64,000 nt of DNA, taken from NCBI RefSeq assembly GCF_004337985.1, contig NC_043741.1, positions 1,089,770 to 1,153,769 of the forward strand, in the 5' to 3' direction. Numbering within the stretch: position 1 is the stretch's first letter; each line of letters begins with the position of its first letter. The DNA is from Pyricularia pennisetigena (Eukaryota; Ascomycota; Sordariomycetes; Magnaporthales; Pyriculariaceae). Shown here piece after piece: positions 54,701 to 64,000 of this stretch. The notes beneath the pieces are model-generated. The model was not told the origin of the DNA and ran no database searches. It was given only the letters and a program-made list of their open reading frames with translations. The position numbers were made by a program, and so were the translations under genes.

Positions 54701-55260
54701 CCTACCACAGCATGGAGGTCGTCAAAAGGTTCCGAGTCCCAGGACCGTGTGGTGACGGGCTTGTTGACAGCTGAAGGGACTGCCAAAAAGCTCACACGAC
54801 CGACATCATCGATGACGGCAAGCTCGGAGCTGGGCATACTGCCGGCCCATGACAGATGAACAACGCGGCTCTCTGATTGAGTGGCTCCGAACTGGGAATA
54901 CGTTGTGGGCTCGCTCAGCTTCCAGGAACCGTCCGCCGGATCTGAGAACAAATACCGCAGCTCAATGGACCGGCCATCATGTGCGACCGAGGCAATGGCA
55001 CCGTGCTTGGACCAGGCAATCTTTTGACAGCAGCCACGACTCCTCATGTCGTCGACTTGCTGTAATAGCTTCTTACTGGGCGGCGTGGCGGTTGCCATCA
55101 GATCGACTGGGTCGCCGAACAAGTCGACGCCATCGAGATCCACGGGCATGCCCGAGTCCATGCCCCCATCCATGCCTCCGTCCATGCCGTTGCCCATACC
55201 GCCGTCCATGCCCCCATCCATACCGCCGTCCATGTTGGCATCCACGGTGGTGTCCATCAT
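51722..55260 (-). CDS. MED16: Mediator tail subunit MED16 (Sin4), 1013 aa
   Basis: Six exons on the minus strand: 55260-54661, 54542-54293, 54171-53729, 53621-53402, 53333-53214 and 53130-51722. All are in phase, and the introns are 68-121 nt. MED16 is a tail subunit of the RNA polymerase II Mediator complex that transmits activator signals. The N-terminal half shows the WD-like propeller pattern (KIAWSKHGAIASVAHDG, VVHLSWAGSMPSSELAVIDD, FLCVTSNGLLKLFYY). The C-terminal half is helical, including VQYSAVIAGLTVALSTAVAS, and ends in a Cys-rich patch (RRCVRCTSVMED and RRCCCGGNW). Odd features are a Met-Asp-Gly-Gly repeat near the N-terminus (residues 10-37), a poly-Gln stretch (52193-52245), and an AT repeat inside intron 3. 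It is divergent from the sirtuin gene. Confidence 0.9.
53688..53710. repeat. (AT)n microsatellite in MED16 intron 3
   Basis: About eleven AT units within the 107-nt third intron of MED16, 18 bases inside the donor site on the minus strand. Confidence 0.9.
55147..55233 (-). repeat. Coding tandem repeat, seven Met-Asp-Gly-Gly-type units in MED16
   Basis: A 12-base unit repeated seven times (one unit MGNG, the last MDSG), encoding residues 10-37 of MED16. Codon choice varies between Gly codons, so it is an older repeat rather than a fresh duplication. Confidence 0.9.
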
Positions 55261-57298
55261 TGAGGAGGCAAGGGTTGTCCTCTGTGCCTCTGACGAGACT
55301 TAGATAACAAGTTCCAGATTTGCGAAAGTAAAGAAAAATTCAAGCTGATATAATCTAGAGCGGAAGCGCAGTGAATATGGAAGTGACGGTGTATGTGGTA
55401 TATATAATCGCCCTGATACCAAAGCTTTGATTGATGGCTATGGCATACCCTTCGCCGAAAGAGTATAGGGCTTGGCCTGCCTGTGCCTGAGCAGGCCTTT
55501 GAACGCTCGCGGCTTCACCAACTTGTCCCAGCTGAACCGAGCAGAAGTACATGAGCCGGAATCATGCTTTTTTGTTTTTTTTGTTTTGATTATTCCTTGA
55601 TTCGGAACACTGGGAATAATTGCGATCGGAAAATGTTATCGAATGGGCGTTGGATATCCCCAGTCGGAGCTTACTTTGGTGCTTCTGAGACCCTTTTGTC
55701 GACGAACTCAGCGATTTAGCGTGATGATTGGGTCTCCCATCGCGTCCAGATCAGAGGTTTAATGTGATTGGTTGATAATCTAAGCCTGCTGCCAAAGGCC
55801 CCCTGGAGCCTTTTTTGCTCCCATGCGCCTTACTTTACGTAGTATGTGGGGATGAACTGGAAGGATCCACAGTGGAGGCAAGTCTCTCTTTCCCGTGGTT
55901 GGGTACATACCAGTCCGTTTCCCAGCAACGGAGCTGCATTTTTTTTGGGGAGAGCTACAAAATGCGGTCACGACAGAGTGGACCCAAACCACGAGACATG
56001 GTTTTATTTTAATTTTTTTTAATTCTCATTTTTTATTTCTATTTTTTTTTTGTTTCCTTCTTCCCTGCCAGATGCTTGTCATGCCAGTAAACCAGGTTGA
56101 CCCGCTTGTATATCGCACACATACGCACATGACATGCAGAAAATAGCGCCTTACCAATATGTATCCATCGTGGCACGATGAGCAGAGGTAAGATGGTCAG
56201 TAGCTAATGAGAACAAAAAGGGCGGCAGAATTGGGGGCATTGGGGGCATCTTTACACCCTAAAAATTTTAGTGATCTGCTGTAGTCGTCGTAGTCAAGTT
56301 TCTATTGACTCGCACGGTTTGAAACGTGTCAGATTGAAAATAGCTGAATTCAAGATTCTTGCCCGCCAACTGACTGGCCGTCTAGCCGAGAGTACCAGTA
56401 ACTAAGGTAGCTAAGGTAGCCAAGCTAGCCACCTATCTTGTGAACCTTAGCTATACATGCCTTCATTAAGGTACAGTATATATCGTGTCTTCTTTGACAA
56501 TGCATATGACAGACAACAAACAGACAAAACGATCGAGGCTGTCCCTGTGTGTAAAACAAGGTCGATTGAATATCGAGGTGAACCATATATAGTAAGTAGT
56601 ATGCGTCGATAGCGGCCCATTTCAGTCCGAATGAGAGTAGATGACGCCAAGTCGGAAATAGAACGTACTGTAATAATAAATACAGGCTGGCGAGGTATGA
56701 ACTGGCTATCAACCATCCGTCTAGCCTGCTTGCCTGTCGCTGCTACTTGGTCCGTGTCTTGCCCGCGACTTGCCCCCACAATTATAACCAAAACATCCCA
56801 AATTCGGGCAGAAAAGCACAGTGCTCAAGGCTGTCCCCACTCTCCCGGTGCCTCGTCGGCCGCCCGCTCCTGAAATCCTAACCTGAACCTGGTGCCGCCC
56901 GAAAACATTACCCCAGCCGTGTGGGTGTGTGTGGGTGTGTGTGGGTGTGTGTGTACCTCGCCTTATCCGAACGATGGCAAGTTTTGCTTTGAACCCCCGA
57001 CTACCTTAACCTTCCTAATGAATTCTCACCCTGTCCTCACTGTTCGCTTTGGATATTCTGCGTTCGATTCCGTTCCTCAAATTGAATCCTGTTTTCGGCC
57101 TGTAGATTTTCAGTCATGATACAAACACGACTTTCATCGGATTAGATCTCGTCAATTTCACGTCCTGGCCCTGTGCGGCCCGCCGACCGTCGTCACTCGG
57201 CCACTCGGCATTTATCCCAGGCTTCCCAGCAGTTGTTTGTATTGTCACAGCTACAGTCTGGCCACTTCAGCGCGGCAGCTGGTCAAATACTTCCCGCG
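55261..57298. other. Divergent promoter region, MED16 and sirtuin
   Basis: 2 kb without a supported gene. It contains T-rich tracts near 55568, 56010 and 56041, AGGTAGC repeats near 56404-56420 and a three-unit GTGGGTGTGT minisatellite at 56921-56954. The last 300 bases lead into the sirtuin start. Short frames lack domains. Confidence 0.6.
56921..56954. repeat. 10-bp minisatellite (GTGGGTGTGT)3
   Basis: Three perfect 10-base units plus a partial GTGT, about 345 bases upstream of the sirtuin start codon. The sense strand has spaced G3 tracts. Confidence 0.92.
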
Positions 57299-59394
57299 AT
57301 GGAGGCTGGTGCAAAAAGGCCGCCATCCGACTGTCTGTCTTCTCCGCTATCATCCTTGGCCTCGTCACAAGCCCCTTCCTCGCCATTGACCGTTCTTTCG
57401 AATTCGCCTTCACCACCGACGCCGTCTCCAGCGAGCCGCGACGCTTCCAGCCGCTATCCCTCGCCGAGCACGTCCTCCGGGGCCATTTCGTCAGGAAGCG
57501 CGTCACCAATGAACGTCTCACGCCCCACGCCGCCGTCTTCGGACCTGGCGGTGGAGGCGTCTGTCCGCAGCGACGGGCCCCCTCCTGCCAAAAAGCGCAA
57601 GGTGCAGCAAAAGCGGGAGCGCAAGACGGAATATCTGGATCTCGACAAGACCGGGGACGACGGCCATCAGGACGAGTTACTCGCTCGTCTCACAAAGGTA
57701 TTGCGCAAAAAGAAGCGCATCGTCATTATCGCCGGTGCTGGAATCTCCGTATCCGCAGGGAGTAGGTCCAAGCGCTTCACAAAAAAGGTGCCCTCCGGGG
57801 CCCTACTTAGCCTGTTTGCTAACGAAACATCATAGTACCTGATTTTCGATCTCAGTCGGGCCTTTTCAAGTCTAATGGGAAACACCTTTTCGACGTGTCG
57901 GTTTACCACGACGACTCATTAACATCAGCGTTCCACAAGATGGTGAGGGAGCTGGCTATGAAATCACAGGCTGCGTCGCCGACGCCATTTCACCACATGA
58001 TGGCATCTATTGCCCAGGAGGGCCGCTTGCTACGACTGTACACCCAAAATATTGACTGTCTGGACACCAATATGGAGCCGCTGCGCACATCAGTACCGCT
58101 AAAGGCTGCGCAGAAGCCGTGGCCCAAGACCATCCAGCTTCACGGCGGGCTCGCAAAGATGCAATGCACAAAGTGTGGTGACGTCAAAGACCTGGACCCC
58201 AAACTATTCGATGGGCCTAAAGCTCCACTGTGCGCTGTTTGTGAAGAGGCGGACCAGATTCGCGTAGCGTTTGCCAACAAACGGAGTCGGGGCATTGGCC
58301 GACTGCGTCCACGTATGGTTCTCTACAACGAGGCTAGCCCCGAATCCGAAGAGGTCGGGACTGTATCGGCTGCTGATTTGGCCAGGGTTCCGGATGCTGT
58401 TATTGTGGTGGGCACAACTTTGAAGATACCGGGCGTGAAGCGCCTGGTGACGGAAATGTGCAGGGCTACCCGCAGCCGCCGCGACGGATTTACCGCCTTT
58501 CTCAGTGTCGAGCCCCCACAGGGCGCCGAGTTTCAGGAATGTTGGGATATTGTGGTTCGCGGAAAGTGTGACGATGTTGCTGCAATTGTGGGCCTGCCAC
58601 GGTACGATGAGCCAGCCCCAACGGAGACGGACTGGAAAGTTACGCAGGCTACAGAGGAATCGAAGAAGACCCAAGAGAAGGTTTCGAGCGTCGACATCCA
58701 GAAGTCCAACCTCGGTTCTGCCCCCTCCACTTGTGCACCGGCGGAGCACGAAGCGAAGTCGAAAAAGCTGGGACAGCTCGTTGTCAAGGAAAACGGCAGC
58801 ATACCAACACCGAGTGCCAGCCCAAAGCTCGAAACGACTCAGCCAATCACAGGGAACCCAACTACGTTGTCTCTGTCAGCTGCCAAACAAACAAAGCTTC
58901 AGTTCGGTCAGCGCAAGAAACTCCCGGGAGCTCCTACAACCAAGAACGTCGTCAACAAACGCACCAAACTTCCAGATGCACCACAGGCCTCGAAACCAGC
59001 CAAGTCGAAAATACCGGTCAAGAAGAGTACCAAGAAGGACGCTACCAAGAAGGACGTCAAGCCTCAGCCGGTTCTTACCAAGGCCTTCAAAGCCACCAAG
59101 CCCAGCACCGTGGAGGGAAAGCAGATGCTGGTCAAGCAGGAACCTTCTCCTGTTCCCTCGTCTCCCGTCACTCCGAACGAAGAGTTATTTCACAAGCTCC
59201 CCAGTCTGCGGCCTGGGAAGCCCGTTCAATCTGTTACTGTGGTTACAGAAACGGCGACACCAGACGATACGCGGCCCAGCAGTCGCATGTCTGCCCACGA
59301 TGTCGAGGACTCTCCACTCCATCATGGCTGTCACGAGTTACACACTATCTCGCCAAAGTCCAAGCCACGATCTATGGGGCATTTGATAGATTAA
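57299..59394 (+). CDS. HST4: NAD-dependent deacetylase, Hst3/Hst4-type sirtuin, 673 aa
   Basis: Two exons, 57299-57761 and 57836-59394, joined across a 74-nt intron that splits the Ile codon of the GISVSAG-IPDFRS NAD loop. The Hst3/Hst4 group removes acetyl from histone H3 lysine 56 after replication. Core motifs: VIIAGAGISVSAGIPDFRS, YTQNIDCLD, QLHGG with the catalytic His257, zinc ligands C265/C268 and C287/C290, and the late VVGTTLKIPGVK and FLSVEPPQ motifs. An N-terminal Ser/Pro-rich extension of about 120 residues includes a KKRKVQQKRERK nuclear signal. A Lys-rich tail of about 250 residues contains a QTKLQFGQRKK motif at 506. Assigning Hst4 rather than Hst3 is by general resemblance only; the group is secure. 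Confidence 0.9.
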
Positions 59395-59808
59395 AAAGGC
59401 AAACGGGGAAACAGTGTTTATGGAACTCACTCGAGAGTTGATTATTGTTCCCCTGCAGTTGAGATGGCCGCGGAAGTATACGCCCGCTTAGTAGCGTTCC
59501 AGCTTCTTTTCTTATCTTATTTTGCGCGGACTAGGCCTTGGTCGCGTTTCTCTACATGACACGTAGCGAGGTTTATATGTCTTTTTTTTTTTTTTATTGG
59601 CGCAACAGGAGTTTCTCCAGGAGGGCTACGAGTTGCACTACCGAGCCAATCCTTTTCTGTTCTTAATCCCGGACTGTCAGCGAGAGAGGTGTATGGCGTA
59701 CAGGGATAGCTGGGGTTCACTCTTCTGATATGGTATATTCTTTATCTGGAAAATGTATATACATGGTACATAAAAAACGGCCTACCTCTTTATCACTTTG
59801 GCAGGAAT

Positions 59809-59840
<32 letters not shown>

Positions 59841-60992
59841 GGCGCACAGAAGCAAGGTTCGCTGCTCTGCAATATATTCAAGCGAATTCAGGCTGTTGTT
59901 GGTATCAACGCCCATCGTACAAAGCATCAGTACTAGGAGTAAACGCAAAGTCTCATTCCACATGTCCCAAACTACGCACTCACCACTACGAAACATGGGG
60001 AAACTGCCGATATATTTGATTTATGAACCGTAGCAGACCAAGCTATGACTTGCTGCATACACGCTTTGGATACAAAGGCGACGCTGCTTTGCACACACAA
60101 TTCCCGAGCCAAGTCAGCATGCGCAGTCTCAGCCCCTGTTGCCTGAAAGCATCCTCTTTCGTTTCCCACCCTCTTGTTTTTGTCCTCTTCTAGTTCTAGA
60201 GATGTTCCAGTTGCAACAGCCGCCGTTCTGAAGTACTACTTGTTACAAGCTCAAGAAAGATACCATCTCATGTAAGGGCAAAGGTTGTAGCCAGATGAGA
60301 ACTCTTTCACTTGTCCCGCTTTTGGGCACCGCAAAGTGGACCTCACCCGTCAGCTGCTGCCCCTTGTCTTGGGCTCACCGCCAGGCTCTTGATGGCAAGC
60401 GGACGGGGCGTGACCAGGTCCCCCAGTAAAAAAAAAAAAAAAAAAAGAAGAAACATGATGGTCTTTGTATATAAAGCCACTCGCAGTGGCCATGAAACGA
60501 GGTTGAATAGTTGAACAAGTCACTCTTTTGTTGTTTTGAATAAGAAAGAATCTTACTTTTGGTGGCAGACCAAAAAGGCGGGCATAGACAGATGATAAAA
60601 AAAAAAAAAAAGAATAAAAAAAGGGTAGTTCCAAAAACGCTGCCCATTGACAGACGGACCGCCGTCCCATACGCCAAGCAAAATGCAAAAGTAACAAAAT
60701 CAATGGGTCAAATAAAAAAATAAAGGTCCTTCCAGAAACAATTGTGGAATCTCGCATAGTGTAACGCAATACAAAGTGCTGAATACATGCCTCTCTTTAG
60801 TACAAGCTCCTCAAAGTATGGAACGAGGTTTGAGCCTGAGACTAGAGAAAAAGAAAAGAGCCGTGTCAACAGCAGGTGCAAGGTCGAATAGCGCCGAAAC
60901 AGGTGGTCACATATACGCCAGTCTTGCCATCTAATAACCCTTCAAATTAACTCAGTCAGCCGTGACACGATTGTTCAGGCATCGCGGGTTGC
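59395..60992. other. Convergent 3' spacer between sirtuin and CHD1
   Basis: 1.6 kb without a supported gene; both flanking genes end here. Contains T runs (59582-59596 and 59812-59840), A runs (60427-60446 and 60597-60612) and only short frames. Confidence 0.65.
59812..59840. repeat. Poly(T) run of 29 bases
   Basis: Homopolymer in the convergent 3' spacer. Confidence 0.95.
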
Positions 60993-63900
60993 TCAGCGGT
61001 GAGGACTGCGTGCGCTGCTATGCCATGAGGATCGCGCCCTGTCACCTGAGTCTCGCCGGTCCAGCACTTTGCCAAAGCTAAGGCGATCTCCGTTTTCATA
61101 GTACCTTCGTCTCGAATCCCTCTCGTCACGATCACGGTCTCGGTCGCCACGGCGATCGTCACCGCGGCGGTAGTAATCGTCCAAATCACGTCGATGGTCA
61201 CGTCGTCCGGCGTCGTACCGTGATGATGAGTCGCGCGCCGTGTCTATCTCCCCGTCTTCGAGGTCCATCCGGTGGCGCTTCTGACTCTTGAGCTTCAAGC
61301 CTGACGAGGCTTCTCCGCCTGTCTTGGACTGTTTCGACTTCTCCTTGAGGGTTTTATACATGGTTGCTAATTGCCCACCAGAAACTTCAACCTCATGAAC
61401 TGGCCAAATCGACGACAGGAAGTCCCTATTGCTCAAGTTAGGTTCTATACTCAGGCAGACAGACGGTTTGATGTGTGACGACTTGGGGTGCTTACCAGAA
61501 CCGGGGCATCAATGCTTCCAGCTGATCCGCCGGTATGCTGTCGTTGTTGGCCTTCATGTCTGTAAAGCAGTTTCCGATCTGTTGAAGTTCATTGCCCATA
61601 ATCCTCGCACGCTCTTTTGCATTCTCAACACGATCCGCCGTGGTGTGCATGATCTTCTCAAAGTTTTTCCGAACAGGCTTCAGCAGCGACCACATAAGAT
61701 GCTCTGAATTGCCATAGTCGAGCTTTGTGTCGTCAAGTCGCATGAGCTCATCAAAGCGCTGTACAGATCTCTCCCGTGCCTTTTTGAGTCGCTCAATAGC
61801 CTCTGGATCAAGCTTCTTGCGCTTCTCTTTGTCTTTGCCATGGCGCTCGTCCACTCGGCGGTGCTTGTGACCACGTTCGTCGTGATCATTCTCATGCTTT
61901 CGCTTGTCCGGCCGAGGGGTGCCGCGGTCTCCATTGCTGAGCCCACGGTGGTCACCCAGAGAGAAGGCCCGATCCCTGTTCCGATCCTTACCCTGTCCGG
62001 CACGTTTTGAAGCTGGCGCCGGCGAAGCAGACCCAATATCGCTTCGGCGATTTCCATTGATCAAAAGGTTTTTCTTGCTGCGATGGTGATTCTCTACTGC
62101 TTTCTGGGCCGCTGCATCGTCTGAATGCTTGGCAAGTAACACAGACAGAAGGTATTCGGAACGACGGACAAGATGGACAGCGCCGGGAGATTGGATGCTC
62201 TTGTCGTCCCCGCGCTTTCGTTCTTCCTTCTTTTCTACTCGGTGCTCCTCGAGGAAGAATTTGCCCTCCATGTTCAGCTCCGGATCATCGCGGATTTGGG
62301 TCCACGCACCAAACCCATACCTGTCGATGCCAACAAGGAGCATGCCGTCTTCGCGAGGACCCCACTCGCAGCTGTAGTGTGCCGCCTTGGAAGCATCAGG
62401 CAATCTGAAGGTAGCATTGTCGCCATGCTCGAGTATGATCTTCCTCAGAAGTTTAAGCTGAGGCGGCCGGTCGATGACAGTTTCAGCATTGACCTTCTTG
62501 ACCTCGCCAAAGTCGACAAGAACAGCCTTCTTGTCCTTCTTTGCAATAATTTTACCGCTCTTCTCTTCCTCGTCACGAAGCTTACGGCTGTTCTCCTCCA
62601 CAGCCGCACGGGCCTTGGCAACCAGATCACCGACAATTTCTCGAAGGTAATTGGGGTCACGGTCAGTCAGACGAGCTTCCTGAAGAACTTCCTCCTCACG
62701 GTCGTCCAGCGAGCCATAGCGGAACACGGCGCGGATCAGGTTTCTCGTTTCCTTCTCGTTCAGGGCACGTCGAGGGTCTGACATAAGAGCACGCTGTTCT
62801 GCCAGCTCCTCCTGCTCCTGTCGTTCTCGCTGACGCTTCTTAGCCAGACGCTCGGCCCTCTCTGAATCGTTGTCCCCACCGCCACCATTACGCCTGTTGG
62901 CCTTGAGCGTCGCTTTGCGGGGAGCGTTCTCCTCTTGGGCCTTGGCCAGATATTCTTCATGCTTTTTCTTCTCCTCCTCGGCCTTGATGGAGGCCAGTTG
63001 CTCAGCAGGAATGATCTCATCCCAGTTAAGAGCCAGGTCGTCGACTTTTACATCGGTGAAATGCATCCAATTGTCCCAGTCAATACCTCCGCTGCTCAGA
63101 TTCATCTTGTCGTCAACGTTGGTCTTGGTGACTTCGGCGTGCTCAAGGATTGAGTCGATATCTAGCTGCTCGAGTCGTTCTTGGTTGCCAGATTGCTCGA
63201 ACAAGTTCTGGGAACGCAATTTCAGTATGTTCTGGATGTCGTCTGCCGTCTTGGCCTCGTCGAGTTTGAGTCCTCTCTGCTGGAATTGCTCACGCAGCGC
63301 CTTGCCCTCATCCGTCACACCAGCCTGGATGGTCAGGTACTCCAGGAACAGCTTGTTGCGTGCACGGTTGACCACCTCTTCCTCAACCGTCTGTTTGGCG
63401 ACCAAACGATAGACATTGACGGGCCTCTTCTGTCCGATTCGATGGGCTCGCGCCATAGCCTGCAAATCTGCTTGAGGATTCCAGTCCGAGTCATAGATGA
63501 TGACAGTGTCGGCCGTCATCAGGTTGATACCAAGACCACCAGCTCGAGTTGACAGGAGAAAACAAAAGTCCTCGCTATCGGGGGCATTGAAATGATTGAT
63601 GGCCATGCGACGCGGCCCAGCGGGAATGGTACCGTCTAAACGCTGGTACTGATAGCCGCGCACGCGCAGATAGTCACCGAGAATATCCAACATCTTGACC
63701 ATTTGGCTAAATATGAGAACGCGGTGGTTGTCTTTCTTGAGCTTTGCAAGCAACTGGTCGAGGAGCATCATTTTGCCACTGCTCTTGATCAAGCCTTTGA
63801 TGGAATCTTCGCGCCGAGTACTGCCAGCCAAGACCCTCTCCTCAACTCCCTGGAACATGTAAGGGTGATTGCTGACCTTCTTGAGCTCCATCATGATGTT

Positions 63901-64000
63901 GAGCAAAGAGGCCTTGTGGCCTCCGCTAGCATCGCTGAGAGCGGCATAGTTCCTGGTCAAGATGTTCTTGTAATACTCCAGTTGCACATCCGACAGTTCT
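60993..64000 (-). CDS. CHD1: Chromodomain helicase CHD1, C-terminal 980 residues (5' part beyond window)
   Basis: A minus-strand gene that is still open at the right edge. Visible exons are 64000-61496 and 61431-60993, with a 64-nt intron (the tail Cys codon is split). The family slides nucleosomes with a Snf2 ATPase on transcribed genes. Seen here: the second helicase lobe with ILIFSQMVKMLDILGDYL-like motif IV, STRAGGLGINLMTADTV (V) and ARAHRIGQKRPVNVYRL (VI). A linker is followed by the SANT/SLIDE-like DNA-binding region (including WGPREDGMLLVGIDRYGFG), then the C-terminal CHD1 helical domain (LMWSLLKPVRKNFEKI to GGQLATMYKTLKEKSK). An Arg/Asp-rich tail of about 100 residues ends the protein. 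The chromodomains and first ATPase lobe lie outside. The late intron is supported by continuity of the C-terminal domain. Confidence 0.93.

Overview
This window is nuclear DNA of a filamentous ascomycete (Pezizomycotina), most likely a Sordariomycete. The evidence is short spliceosomal introns (mostly 64-240 nt, GTAAGT/GTGAGT-type donors, YAG acceptors), a fungal Zn(II)2Cys6 regulator, a fungal-type MED16, an Hst3/Hst4-type sirtuin and a BRCT-containing family X polymerase. Gene density is about one gene per 3.8 kb, and GC-richer coding blocks are separated by long pyrimidine-rich spacers full of homopolymer and dinucleotide runs. A Magnaporthales-like source is possible but I cannot prove it. 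I found 17 protein genes (16 complete, one cut by the right edge). I recognised no tRNA, rRNA, CRISPR array or transposon.

Left part (1-31 kb): a conserved-looking protein of unknown function (2537-4006), a pyroglutamyl-peptidase I-like C15 peptidase with a charged tail (5546-7238), a convergent BTB/POZ protein (9137-7932, minus), a YqjM-class old yellow enzyme (12496-13919), an unrecognised 741-aa protein with AT-hook-like motifs (14880-17105), a 5-kb gene-free stretch leading into a Zn2Cys6 transcription factor (22143-24914), and a convergent emopamil-binding-protein/sterol Delta8-Delta7 isomerase (28234-27446, minus).

Middle (31-47 kb): a 1197-aa coiled-coil protein, a Mep/Amt ammonium transporter, a DNA polymerase X (Pol4/lambda-like), a type I protein arginine methyltransferase, and on the minus strand phosphoacetylglucosamine mutase, which makes the UDP-GlcNAc precursor for chitin. 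One of its introns holds an 85-base assembly gap.

Right part (47-64 kb): the structure-specific endonuclease MUS81 converging on riboflavin synthase, the Mediator subunit MED16 divergent from an Hst3/Hst4-type sirtuin, and the C-terminal part of the chromatin remodeller CHD1 running off the window edge.

The genes are independent transcription units, not an operon or a recognisable biosynthetic cluster. The right half is rich in DNA repair and chromatin genes, and MUS81 and the family X polymerase carry MCB/E2F-like sites upstream. I see no convincing novel multi-gene system. The observations worth following are the unknown genes, unusual introns, low-complexity insertions and candidate regulatory motifs. 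All exon models come from splice-site and reading-frame consistency by eye, without transcript data.
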